From: CAYTYZ01 sp964448465
Lineage (GTDB): Bacteria; Patescibacteriota; Microgenomatia; UBA12405
Reading direction: 5' to 3'
Assembly (NCBI GenBank): GCA_964448465.1
Contig: CAYUVY010000002.1
Coordinates: 18,459-82,458, forward strand
Length of the DNA: 64,000 nucleotides
Shown here: positions 1 to 8,756 of the stretch, one piece after another
How the letters are laid out: each line of letters opens with the position of its first letter
Numbering within the stretch: position 1 is the stretch's first letter
Notes under the pieces: model-generated
Databases searched by the model: none
The model's input: the letters and a program-made list of their open reading frames with translations, nothing else
Told to the model about the DNA's origin: nothing
Made by a program: the position numbers and the translations under genes

Positions 1-993
1 GCAGAAATTGTCAAAAAATACACTCAATCTCAGGCTACTGAGCCAAAAGAACCAACAGATTCCGTCCTCGGTGCCATACATACCCCAACAGTAACTCCAC
101 CTGCCCCAACTCCAGCACCTCCCATGCCACCAATGCCCGAACCCCAACTCCCACCTCATTCTCCAATGTCAGTTGAACCCAAACCTAATGTCTCCATCCA
201 AATGGATCCACCTCTTCCTCCACCCATGCCTCATGCAACTTCTGGCAACTCTGCTATGGTCTCTTTTTTCAAGTTGACCACCTTCTTGTCTTTTATACTA
301 TTAGTTATAGTTTGTACCAAATTAGTCCTCAATTTCCAAACCCTTTCCAAGCCAGTCTATACCACCCCCACCCCTAGTGTCTCCATGCCTACCCCCACTA
401 CCCCTAGCGTAGGTTCTTGCATTCTAAACGACCAAACTTATGCCCTGGGTCAAACTTTTCCAGCCCAAGATGGCTGTAACACTTGTACCTGTGCCACCAA
501 CGATAATATAGTTTGTACTCAAAAAGCCTGCATTTCTACCTCTCCAGCCAAAACCACTACCAAGCCCACTTCCACTACGGATAAGACTTTTACTAGTAAA
601 ACATTTGGCTTTAAATTTAATTATCCAAATTTTTGGATAGAAAATAGTCGAAGTAAAAATTCATACGTATTCGCTCCATATGATTTATCTGAAGAAAGAT
701 TTAAAACTGACCCCAACCCCTGTTCCGAGGGTTCCTGCATACTTATGTACATGACCATATTACCCAATACTGACCTTGATAAAATTAAGCTAGATTTTGC
801 CAAGGATAGTGGTTATACCGACATAAAAGAAGTTACTGTTGGTGGTAAGAAACTACTATATTCTAAATATGTAGGAATGGGCAGTAGTGATGTCTACATG
901 TATCCACAAGGTAAAAATGTTCTAAACTTTATGTTCACACAAGGCAAATTTCAATCAACAGTATTTGACAGTATCATCGGTTCCATCAAGTAA
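1..993 (+). CDS. Proline-rich membrane protein with Cys-rich module (5' partial)
   Basis: The reading frame is open from the first base, so the gene starts upstream of the window; the ATG at 124 is only an internal Met. The visible part has a Pro-rich stretch, one transmembrane helix (bases ~280-345), a Thr/Pro linker and a Cys-rich module at bases 414-528 with the order C-x18-C-x2-C-x-C-x7-C-x4-C, including DGCNTCTC. This resembles pacifastin or VWC-type modules. The C-terminal domain begins FGFKFNYP, as in PsbP-like extracytoplasmic domains, and is related to the start of the C-terminal half of the 213-aa protein at 31529. It is likely anchored in the membrane and faces outward. Function unknown. 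Confidence 0.75.
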   Translation, partial: AEIVKKYTQSQATEPKEPTDSVLGAIHTPTVTPPAPTPAPPMPPMPEPQLPPHSPMSVEPKPNVSIQMDPPLPPPMPHATSGNSAMVSFFKLTTFLSFILLVIVCTKLVLNFQTLSKPVYTTPTPSVSMPTPTTPSVGSCILNDQTYALGQTFPAQDGCNTCTCATNDNIVCTQKACISTSPAKTTTKPTSTTDKTFTSKTFGFKFNYPNFWIENSRSKNSYVFAPYDLSEERFKTDPNPCSEGSCILMYMTILPNTDLDKIKLDFAKDSGYTDIKEVTVGGKKLLYSKYVGMGSSDVYMYPQGKNVLNFMFTQGKFQSTVFDSIIGSIK

Positions 994-996
994 TTA

Positions 997-1206
997 ATTT
1001 ATCCCCTTGCGAGCTGGACCAATAGCCGATATAATAGCAAACATTCGGCGCNNNNNNNNNNNNNNNNNNNNNNNNNNNNNNNNNNNNNNNNNNNNNNNNN
1101 NNNNNNNNNNNNNNNNNNNNNNNNNNNNNNNNNNNNNNNNNNNNNNNNNNNATTTATCCCCTTGCGAGCTGGACCAATAGCCGATATAATAGCAAACATT
1201 CGGCGC
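997..1206. other. Scaffold gap flanked by identical 55-bp copies (artefact)
   Basis: Bases 997-1051 and 1152-1206 are identical over 55 bp and flank exactly 100 N (1052-1151). This is the signature of two contigs that share a k-mer-length overlap but were joined by a fixed spacer. One copy plus the Ns should be removed (155 bp). The true spacer between the upstream gene and rpoB is then about 102 bp. Confidence 0.9.
1162..1190 (+). promoter_or_regulatory. Promoter of rpoBC
   Basis: A -35 TTGCGA (1162-1167) and a perfect -10 TATAAT (1185-1190) are separated by 17 bp. The -35 is directly preceded by CCCC. A second copy at 1007-1035 is the assembly duplicate. The predicted start near 1197 leaves a leader of about 54 nt before the rpoB ATG. 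Confidence 0.75.
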
Positions 1207-1250
1207 GGGCCTGTATGCGCCTTTTTAGTTGTTTGACCAAACCATCACTA

Positions 1251-4200
1251 ATGAGTGCGCCCAAAAAACGAACCAACTGGGGTAAAGATTACCCCGAACT
1301 TCCCAAGTTAAATTTAATTCAAATCCAACAAGACTCCTGGAACAGCTTTCTCCAAAAAGATCTTCAAGAAACCATCAAAGCTATCTCTCCCATCTCCGAC
1401 TACACTGGTAGTAACTGGGAATTGCATCTTGGCCAACTGACCTACGATCTACCCAACACCACCCCTAGTATTGCCAAGCGCAAAGGCATGCACTATTCTG
1501 TTCCTGTCAAAATTAACGTTAAACTAGTCAACAAACGTACCGGCGCCACCTCCGAAGAAAATGTCTTTTTCTTAAATCTCCCCACCATGACTCCCGAGGG
1601 TACTTTTGTTATCAGTGGTATCGAGCGCGGCGTGATCAATCAATTAGTTCGCTCTCCTGGAGTTTATTTTACTTCCGAAATTGATCACTCTACTGGCAAA
1701 CAACTCTACAATGCTGAAATCCGTCCCCATAAGGGTTCTTGGCTGGAATTCTTTATTGGTAAAAAGGGTGTTATTTTTGCCCGTATTGACCGCAAAAAGA
1801 AAGTTCCAGCCACCGTCATCCTTCGTGCCGCTTGCGACATGAACGACAAGACTCTAGCCTACGAATTTAGTGATTTTATCAATGCAACTATCGCTGCCGA
1901 TCCTACCAAAACCCAAGCTGAAGCCTACATGGAGTTTTATAAAAAACTAAGACCAGGCGAACCCGTAATTTTAGAAACTGCTCAAAAGTTTTTCCACGAT
2001 CGTTTCTTTGATCTTCGTACCTACGAAATTGGCATGGTTGGCCGCTACAAACTAAATAAAAAATTTGGTTTCACTTTTTCTGACACCGACAAAGCCAACT
2101 GGATTCTCCACAAAGAAGATTTAATTGCCACCATCAAATACTTAATTCAACTGCAAAAAGGTGAAGTCAAAAGATTAGACGACATCGACAGTCTTGCCAA
2201 TCGCCGCTTGCGCTCTGTGGGCGAAATCGTCGCCCAAATTGCCATCCGTCCAGCTCTACTTAAATTCGAACGCATGATTAAAGAGAGAATGAGTTTGACT
2301 AGTACCAAGGATAAGGTCAATCCTTCTCAATTAATTAATCCTCAACCTCTCATTTCTGCTTTAAATACTTTCTTTAAACAAAATCAACTAAGTAACATTT
2401 TGGACCAGACCAATCCTTTGGCCGAATTGGAGTTACTCCGCCGCGTGACTGTGGTTGGAACCGGTGGATTGTCCAGGGAACGTGCCAGCTACTCTATCCG
2501 CGACGTACACAGTTCTCAATACTCCAAAATTTGTACAGTTAGATCCCCAGAAGGTCCCAATATCGGTTTGGTCACCTATTTGGCTCTCTATTCCCGTGTC
2601 AACAAATACGGCTTTATAGAAGCGCCTTACAGAGCATTAATCAAGGCTGGTAACAAATACAAAATTGATACTAAAACTGTTTACTTAAGTGCCGACGACG
2701 AATTTGACGTTCGCACCACCCATTTGGGTGTCAAAATGGACAAAGACGGTAATGTCGTTCAAGAATGGGTTCCAGTCCGCTATCAAGGTGACTTTGGCGA
2801 AGCTCCTATTGCTGAAGTTCAATATATCGACATGGTTCCCCGCCAAATTCTCGGAACTTCTGCTTCTTTAATTCCTTTTGTGGATCACGATGATGCTACC
2901 CGCGCCCTGATGGGTTCGCACATGCAATGTCAAGCAGTCCCCTTAATTAATCCCGAAAAACCAATTGTAGCCACTGGTATGGAAGCCAGTATTGCCCAAG
3001 CTTTAAACCGCGTAGTTATGGCCAATCGTGCCGGTACTGTACTTCATGTGGATGCTTCCAAAGTGGTTATTAAACTAGACGAGAAAGTTAACCCCAAGCT
3101 AATTGACTCCGAAACTGAAATTTCCAAAGATGGCACTACCGAGACCTATCCTGTGATTAAATATTCCCGAACCCAACCCAACGGTACTTGCTACAACCAA
3201 CACGTGGTTGCTAACCTTGGTCAAAAAGTCAAAAAAGGCGACTTACTAATTGATGGTCCAGCTACTCAAGACGGTGAACTTTCTATTGGTAAAAATATTC
3301 TAGTGGCTTATTCCTCTATCGATGGTCTAGGTTTTGAAGACTCCTTTTTGGTTTCCGACCGTGTAGTCAAAGAAGATGTCTTTACTTCTATTCATATTTA
3401 CGAATACGAAGCTGATGTCGTTGACACCAAACTCGGACCAGAAGAGTTAACTCGCGACATTCCCGGCGTTCCCGAAGAGCAACTCAGTAAACTTACCGAA
3501 GACGGTATTGTTATGATTGGTGCCACTGTCGGACCAAACGATATTCTCGTAGGCAAAGTCGAACCTCGTGGTGAAAAAGAATTAACTGCCGAAGAAAGAT
3601 TACTCCGAGCCATTTTTGGTGAAAAAGCTCGCGAAGTTAAAGACACCAGTTTACGCGTACCCAACGGTGAATATGGCGTGGTCATCAAAGTTGATATTTT
3701 AGCCAAAGAAGAAGACGACGAACTGGATCCAGGTGTCAACAAAGTTGTTAAAGTTTATGTGGCCCAAATCCGCCGTCTCCAAGAAGGGGACAAGGTTGCC
3801 GGACATCATGGTAACAAAGGTGTCGTGGCCCGCGTCATGCCCGCCTACGACATGCCTCATCTAGCCGATGGTACTCCAGTTGATCTAGTCATCAATCCAA
3901 TTTCGGTTATTTCTCGTATGAACCTTGGTCAACTTTTGGAAACCATGTTAGGTGTTGCCGGCTTTAAGCTGGGCAAATCCTACACCGTTCCCGCCTTTGA
4001 AAAATTCTCCGAAAAGCAAATTAGTGATGAACTCAAAGAAGCTGGCTGGGACGAAAGTGGTAAAGTTGATCTTTACGATGGAAGAACAGGCAAAAAATAC
4101 GATCAAAAAGTCATCGTTGGTGTCAGCTATATCTTAAAACTAATCCATATGGTCGACGACAAAGTTCATGCTCGTTCTACCGGACCTTACTCCTTAGTTA

Positions 4201-4571
4201 CTCAACAGCCTCTAGGTGGAAAAGCCCGTATGGGTGGACAACGCCTTGGAGAAATGGAAGTTTGGGCTCTTGAAGCTCACCGCGCCGCTCATACTCTGCA
4301 AGAAATGTTGACCATCAAATCTGATGACATCGAAGGACGCTCTCAAGCCTTCCAATCTATCATCAAAGGTCTGCCAATTCCCGAGCCGGCCATTCCAGAG
4401 TCCTTTAAAGTCTTAACCAAAGAGTTAGCAGGTCTTGGCCTGGAAGTTGTTCCAGTTGGCACCGGTACTCAACCCGATCCAACCGCTACCCCAGCCGCCG
4501 CCGCTGCTACAGATGACTCTACTTATAATCCAATTACAAACCCAAATCCCAAGGAGGAAGCAAATGCATAA
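1251..4571 (+). CDS. rpoB: RNA polymerase subunit beta
   Basis: This is the beta subunit of RNA polymerase and forms the catalytic core with beta' (rpoC, next gene). At 1106 aa it is of typical bacterial length without large insertions. Recognisable blocks include GIERGVINQLVRSPG near the N-terminus, SYSIRDVHSSQYSKIC and SPEGPNIGLV (rifampicin-pocket region), and GDKVAGHHGNKGVV, GGKARMGGQRLGEMEVWALE near the C-terminus. The ATG at 1251 (MSAPKKRTNWGK) is preferred over the in-frame ATG at 1215 because the 12 extra residues look non-conserved. The end is an Ala/Thr/Pro-rich tail. The last 8 bp overlap rpoC. Confidence 0.95.
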   Translation: MSAPKKRTNWGKDYPELPKLNLIQIQQDSWNSFLQKDLQETIKAISPISDYTGSNWELHLGQLTYDLPNTTPSIAKRKGMHYSVPVKINVKLVNKRTGATSEENVFFLNLPTMTPEGTFVISGIERGVINQLVRSPGVYFTSEIDHSTGKQLYNAEIRPHKGSWLEFFIGKKGVIFARIDRKKKVPATVILRAACDMNDKTLAYEFSDFINATIAADPTKTQAEAYMEFYKKLRPGEPVILETAQKFFHDRFFDLRTYEIGMVGRYKLNKKFGFTFSDTDKANWILHKEDLIATIKYLIQLQKGEVKRLDDIDSLANRRLRSVGEIVAQIAIRPALLKFERMIKERMSLTSTKDKVNPSQLINPQPLISALNTFFKQNQLSNILDQTNPLAELELLRRVTVVGTGGLSRERASYSIRDVHSSQYSKICTVRSPEGPNIGLVTYLALYSRVNKYGFIEAPYRALIKAGNKYKIDTKTVYLSADDEFDVRTTHLGVKMDKDGNVVQEWVPVRYQGDFGEAPIAEVQYIDMVPRQILGTSASLIPFVDHDDATRALMGSHMQCQAVPLINPEKPIVATGMEASIAQALNRVVMANRAGTVLHVDASKVVIKLDEKVNPKLIDSETEISKDGTTETYPVIKYSRTQPNGTCYNQHVVANLGQKVKKGDLLIDGPATQDGELSIGKNILVAYSSIDGLGFEDSFLVSDRVVKEDVFTSIHIYEYEADVVDTKLGPEELTRDIPGVPEEQLSKLTEDGIVMIGATVGPNDILVGKVEPRGEKELTAEERLLRAIFGEKAREVKDTSLRVPNGEYGVVIKVDILAKEEDDELDPGVNKVVKVYVAQIRRLQEGDKVAGHHGNKGVVARVMPAYDMPHLADGTPVDLVINPISVISRMNLGQLLETMLGVAGFKLGKSYTVPAFEKFSEKQISDELKEAGWDESGKVDLYDGRTGKKYDQKVIVGVSYILKLIHMVDDKVHARSTGPYSLVTQQPLGGKARMGGQRLGEMEVWALEAHRAAHTLQEMLTIKSDDIEGRSQAFQSIIKGLPIPEPAIPESFKVLTKELAGLGLEVVPVGTGTQPDPTATPAAAAATDDSTYNPITNPNPKEEANA
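4551..4557 (+). promoter_or_regulatory. Strong Shine-Dalgarno site of rpoC
   Basis: AAGGAGG lies 6 nt before the rpoC ATG, inside the last codons of rpoB. It is one of very few clear ribosome binding sites in the window and fixes the rpoC start at 4564 rather than at the upstream in-frame Met at 4435. Confidence 0.85.
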
Positions 4572-7500
4572 TTTCAAAAGCCTAACCAATTTTTCGGGAT
4601 TGCAAATCAAACTTGCTTCCCCCCAAACAATCTTAGACTGGTCCCACGGTGAAGTCACCAAACCAGAAACCATCAACTATCGTAGCTGGAGACCAGAAAA
4701 AGATGGTTTATTCTGCGAAAAGATCTTTGGACCAGTTAAAGACTACGAATGTTACTGTGGTAAATACAAAAAGATCCGATTCAAAGGCATTATTTGTGAC
4801 AAGTGTGGTGTGGAAGTTACCACCTCCAAAGTCCGCCGCGAGCGCATGGGTCATATTGCCTTGGCCGCTCCCGTCGTCCACTTGTGGTTCCTCAAAAACA
4901 GTCCAGGTCCTATTAGTTTGATCCTAGACATTCCTCAACGTGAACTAGAATCTGTGGTTTATTTTTCTAAATATTTAGTTACCGATATTGATCCTGACAA
5001 ACGTAAAGAAGCTTTGGCAAATTTAGCTGAAAATTCTAAACTCAAACAAGAAACCATCAATACCGATACCGAACAAGCAGTAGAACAAAAAGTTAAGCAA
5101 GTTGAAACTGACAAAAAAGAATTAAGTAAAAAACTAAAAAATCCAGAGCAATTAATAATTGCCCAAAAAGAAATGGATGTTCGTTTAAAGCAAGACATTC
5201 AAAAACTTGAAAACAAAGCTGCTGCGGAAAAAAGTAAAATTGAAAACCTAATCAATTATTTGGAAGACACCGTCAAAGGATTGGAAGTTCTTTCTGTCTT
5301 AAACGACGAAGAAATGTTCTATCTCGATGAATTTAAAGCTGACCTCTTCTTTCAAGCTGACATGGGCGCCAGTGCTCTACTTAAAGTCTTAAAGAGAGTT
5401 GACATGGACAAGTCTATTGAAGCTCTCAAAAAGCAACTGGACAAAACTACCAGCAAGCTTAAAAAGCGTAAACTACTTTCCAAAATCAGAATCCTCAAGG
5501 GTATGCAACAAAACGAGATTTTNNNNNNNNNNNNNNNNNNNNNNNNNNNNNNNNNNNNNNNNNNNNNNNNNNNNNNNNNNNNNNNNNNNNNNNNNNNNNN
5601 NNNNNNNNNNNNNNNNNNNNNNTCCGACATGCTTAAGGGTAAAAAAGGACGCTTCCGACGTAACTTGTTGGGTAAACGTGTCGATTACTCTGGTCGCTCT
5701 GCTATCGTCGTCGGTCCAGAATTAAAACTCGGTCAAGTTGGTCTTCCCAAAGAAATTGCCATGGAGATCTACCGACCATTCTTGTTGCGAGAACTGATGA
5801 CTTCGCTTTTGGCTCCCAATATCCGTAGTGCCAAAGCTATGATTGATCAAAAAACCAAAGAGGTTTATGACATGTTGGACAAGGTCACCAAAGATAGTTA
5901 TGTCTTGCTAAACCGCGCACCAACCTTACACAAACTTTCTATTTTGGCTTTCAAACCAAAACTAGTCGATGGTCTGGCCATCCGCCTTCATCCTTGTGTC
6001 TGTGCCGGCTTTAATGCCGACTTTGACGGAGATCAAATGGGTGTGCATTTGCCTCTTTCGGCCGAATCTCTCAAAGAAGCTCGTCAAAAAATGATGCCTT
6101 CTCGTAATTTACTCAAACCATCTGATGGTTCACCATCCAATTATCCAACTCAAGAAATGGCTGTCGGTTGTTATTACATTACTTCTGTTCGCGAGCAAGA
6201 TTTAGACAAAGAAAAAGCAGAATCTATGCAAGATTTGCCCATCTTTGGCAACAAATCTGAAGCTATTTTAGCCTATCAATCGGAAAAAATTGAACTACGT
6301 GAACTAATCGTTCTGTATCACCAAGGTAAGGCTATTAAGACCACTTGTGGACGTATTTTGTTCAACAACATCTTACCCAAGAGTTTTGATTTCTTAAACG
6401 AACCTATGGCTGGTGCCATGAGTTTGAAAAACTTAATTACCCGAACCTTGGAAACCGATGGTCGTCTAGAAACCGTTCGTCTAATTGATGCCCTCAAAGA
6501 CATTGGCTTCAAATCCTTTACCCTTTCCGGCGTATCCATCAATCTTATTGACTGTGGATATTTAGTTGAAAAAGATTCTATTATTAAGTCCGCCGAGGCC
6601 AAGGTTCAAGAATATGAAGATGCCTTTTCTCAAGGTTTAATTAGTAATGAAGAACGAAAGCGTAACCAGCAAAGAATCTGGGAAGAAGTTACCGAAGAAA
6701 TTGCCGTCAAAACTTGGGCACTATTAACTCCTGACTCTCCAATTAGAATTATTGCTGCTGCTGGTATCAAGCGTGCTTCTAAAGATCAAATTAAACAATT
6801 ATCTGGTATGCGTGGACTTATGGTCGACCCAACCGGAAAAGTTGTGCCTCTACCTACTAAGTCTAATTTGCGCGAAGGACTATCTTCCTTTGAATACGTC
6901 ACCGGATCTCGTGGATCTCGTAAAGGTCTGGCAGACACTGCCTTGCGTACCGCTGATGCTGGTTATCTAACTCGTCGTTTAGTCGATGCCACCCATCACG
7001 CCATTATTCGCGAAGAAGATTGTCATACAACCAGATCTTTCTTGGTCGAACGAAAGGAAAAAGGTCGCGAAAGATATTTTGCTCGTCGCATTATTGGACG
7101 CTACTTATCTACCGATGTTCTCAATCCCAAAGATAACAAAGTTATGGTCCACAAGGGGACTCTGCTCGACGACGGTCTTGCAGATCTTATCGACAAAAGT
7201 GATGTTCAGTCTGTCGAAGTACGCTCGCCTTTAACTTGTAACACTCGCTATGGCTTCTGCGCCAAGTGTTATGGTTGGGATCTCTCTACTCGTAAATTAG
7301 TTAGATTAGGCGTTCCAGTTGGAGTTATNNNNNNNNNNNNNNNNNNNNNNNNNNNNNNNNNNNNNNNNNNNNNNNNNNNNNNNNNNNNNNNNNNNNNNNN
7401 NNNNNNNNNNNNNNNNNNNNNNNNNNNNCAAGGTGTCTACGAATCTCAGGGTATTGCCATCCACGACAAACACTTCGAAGTCTTAGTCAACGAAATGAGT

Positions 7501-7821
7501 AACAAAGTTAAAGTCGACGATCCAGGTGACACCCTTTTCACCTACGGCCAAGTCTTACCTCTTTCTTATTTCCAAACCGAAAACGACAAGATCAAAGCTA
7601 CCGGTGGCAAGCCAGCCAAAGGCAAGAAAGTCTTACTCGGTTTAATCCAATCTTCTTTGACCACCGCTTCTTGGTTATCTGCCGCATCTTTCCAGCAAAC
7701 TACCTCTACTTTAACCGAGGCATCCTTGCTTGGCTTAGTCGACAACTTGATCGGTCTAAAAGAAAATGTTATTATCGGACGTCTGATTCCTGTATCTCGC
7801 AATCAGAAAGTAAACGCCTAA
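4564..7821 (+). CDS. rpoC: RNA polymerase subunit beta' (with two sequence gaps)
   Basis: This is the beta' subunit of RNA polymerase. The N-terminal zinc site is visible as CYCG...CDKCG, the active-site loop is NADFDGDQMGVH (bases ~6013-6048), and the bridge-helix and trigger-loop region is recognisable. Two 100-N runs (5523-5622 and 7329-7428) replace highly conserved parts. By comparison with the family, the first lacks about 90 residues between the zinc/clamp region and SDMLKGKKGRFRRNLLGKR. The second lacks the QSIGEPGTQLTMRTFH-type block. The reading frame happens to continue through both, but the true protein is clearly longer than the 1085 codons seen. The gene starts within the rpoB stop region (8-bp overlap). 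Confidence 0.93.
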   Translation: MHNFKSLTNFSGLQIKLASPQTILDWSHGEVTKPETINYRSWRPEKDGLFCEKIFGPVKDYECYCGKYKKIRFKGIICDKCGVEVTTSKVRRERMGHIALAAPVVHLWFLKNSPGPISLILDIPQRELESVVYFSKYLVTDIDPDKRKEALANLAENSKLKQETINTDTEQAVEQKVKQVETDKKELSKKLKNPEQLIIAQKEMDVRLKQDIQKLENKAAAEKSKIENLINYLEDTVKGLEVLSVLNDEEMFYLDEFKADLFFQADMGASALLKVLKRVDMDKSIEALKKQLDKTTSKLKKRKLLSKIRILKGMQQNEIXXXXXXXXXXXXXXXXXXXXXXXXXXXXXXXXXXSDMLKGKKGRFRRNLLGKRVDYSGRSAIVVGPELKLGQVGLPKEIAMEIYRPFLLRELMTSLLAPNIRSAKAMIDQKTKEVYDMLDKVTKDSYVLLNRAPTLHKLSILAFKPKLVDGLAIRLHPCVCAGFNADFDGDQMGVHLPLSAESLKEARQKMMPSRNLLKPSDGSPSNYPTQEMAVGCYYITSVREQDLDKEKAESMQDLPIFGNKSEAILAYQSEKIELRELIVLYHQGKAIKTTCGRILFNNILPKSFDFLNEPMAGAMSLKNLITRTLETDGRLETVRLIDALKDIGFKSFTLSGVSINLIDCGYLVEKDSIIKSAEAKVQEYEDAFSQGLISNEERKRNQQRIWEEVTEEIAVKTWALLTPDSPIRIIAAAGIKRASKDQIKQLSGMRGLMVDPTGKVVPLPTKSNLREGLSSFEYVTGSRGSRKGLADTALRTADAGYLTRRLVDATHHAIIREEDCHTTRSFLVERKEKGRERYFARRIIGRYLSTDVLNPKDNKVMVHKGTLLDDGLADLIDKSDVQSVEVRSPLTCNTRYGFCAKCYGWDLSTRKLVRLGVPVGVXXXXXXXXXXXXXXXXXXXXXXXXXXXXXXXXXXQGVYESQGIAIHDKHFEVLVNEMSNKVKVDDPGDTLFTYGQVLPLSYFQTENDKIKATGGKPAKGKKVLLGLIQSSLTTASWLSAASFQQTTSTLTEASLLGLVDNLIGLKENVIIGRLIPVSRNQKVNA
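5523..5622. other. Assembly gap in rpoC (true missing sequence)
   Basis: Exactly 100 N with no shared flanks. The flanking protein segments are further apart in every bacterial beta' than 33 residues allow (roughly 90 are expected), so the length is a placeholder. Confidence 0.85.
7329..7428. other. Assembly gap in rpoC (true missing sequence)
   Basis: Exactly 100 N without flanking overlap. The missing part falls in the nearly invariant region after GVPVGV, where the family carries the GEAVG/IAAQSIGEPG block, and more than 33 residues must be absent. Confidence 0.85.
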
Positions 7822-7822
7822 C

Positions 7823-8248
7823 ATGCCAACATATAATCAATTAGTCAAAAGTGGTCGCAAAAAGCGCAGTTACAAACAAAAAGTAGCTGCGCTTCGTGGT
7901 GGCTTTAATAGTGTCAAAAATAGAGTGGTAGAAACTATCAATCCTTTTAAAAAAGGTGTAGTCGTTTCCGTCAAAACCATGACTCCTAAAAAGCCCCATT
8001 CTGCTCTGCGCAAAGTCGCCAAAATCCGTTTGTCCAATCACACTACCATTACTGCTTACATTCCTGGCATTGGCCACAACTTAGCCGAGCACGGAATCGT
8101 GGCTATTCGTGGTGGTAGAGTCCGCGATTTGCCTGGTATTCGTTATCATGTTTTAAGAGGTAAATTTGATGCCGGCGCAGTTGCTGGTCGCAAACAATCT
8201 CGCTCCAAATATGGCGCCAAGCGTCCAACCGCTGAAGCCAAAAGTTAA
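7823..8248 (+). CDS. rpsL: Ribosomal protein S12
   Basis: uS12 sits at the decoding centre of the 30S subunit. The 141-aa protein carries the conserved TMTPKKPHSALRKVAKIRLS and GGRVRDLPGIRYHVLRG segments; the Lys and Pro positions tied to streptomycin response look wild type. It starts 1 nt after the rpoC stop with no visible ribosome binding site. It opens the str part of the cluster (rpsL, rpsG, fusA, tuf). Confidence 0.96.
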   Translation: MPTYNQLVKSGRKKRSYKQKVAALRGGFNSVKNRVVETINPFKKGVVVSVKTMTPKKPHSALRKVAKIRLSNHTTITAYIPGIGHNLAEHGIVAIRGGRVRDLPGIRYHVLRGKFDAGAVAGRKQSRSKYGAKRPTAEAKS

Positions 8249-8256
8249 AAAATCCT

Positions 8257-8733
8257 ATGCGTAAAAGTTCCATCAAACCCAGAGAAATACCCGCAGACGC
8301 TCTGTACAACAATCTCACCGTCGCCAAATTAATCAACAAATGCATGTACGATGGCAAAAAAGATGCGGCCCGTCGCCAAGTCTATGCCTTTTTAGACATG
8401 CTCAAAGCTGAGACCAAACAAGACCCCGTGGTTTATTTGGAACAGGCTCTAGACAATATTCGTCCTAAGGTCGAAGTCCGTCCTCGTCGTATTGGTGGTT
8501 CTGTCTATCAAGTTCCTACTCCAGTCCGTGCTCATCGCCAAATGTCTTTATCTCTTCGCTGGCTTGTAGATGCTGCTCGTGCCTTACCCAACAAACAATA
8601 TCACTCTTTCCAAGAAAAACTATTTGCGGAAATCAAGAGTGCCTTTGCTAATCAGGGTTCTGCCGTCACCAAGCGCACTGAAGTCGAACGCATGGCCGAG
8701 GCCAACAAAGCCTTTGCTCACTTGCATTGGTAA
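8257..8733 (+). CDS. rpsG: Ribosomal protein S7
   Basis: uS7 nucleates assembly of the 30S head. Length 158 aa, with VEVRPRRIGGSVYQVPTPV and the C-terminal KRTEVERMAEANKAFAHLHW typical of the family. It lies 8 nt downstream of rpsL. The usual next gene, fusA, is displaced by about 3 kb of unrelated sequence. Confidence 0.96.
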   Translation: MRKSSIKPREIPADALYNNLTVAKLINKCMYDGKKDAARRQVYAFLDMLKAETKQDPVVYLEQALDNIRPKVEVRPRRIGGSVYQVPTPVRAHRQMSLSLRWLVDAARALPNKQYHSFQEKLFAEIKSAFANQGSAVTKRTEVERMAEANKAFAHLHW

Positions 8734-8756
8734 GCCATTTGTTTCATACTAAATTA

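Noticed and set aside
997..1206. Direct repeats flanking N runs as mobile-element target duplications
   Set aside because: All four pairs are exactly 55 bp and flank exactly 100 N, and collapsing them repairs genes; this is an assembly artefact.
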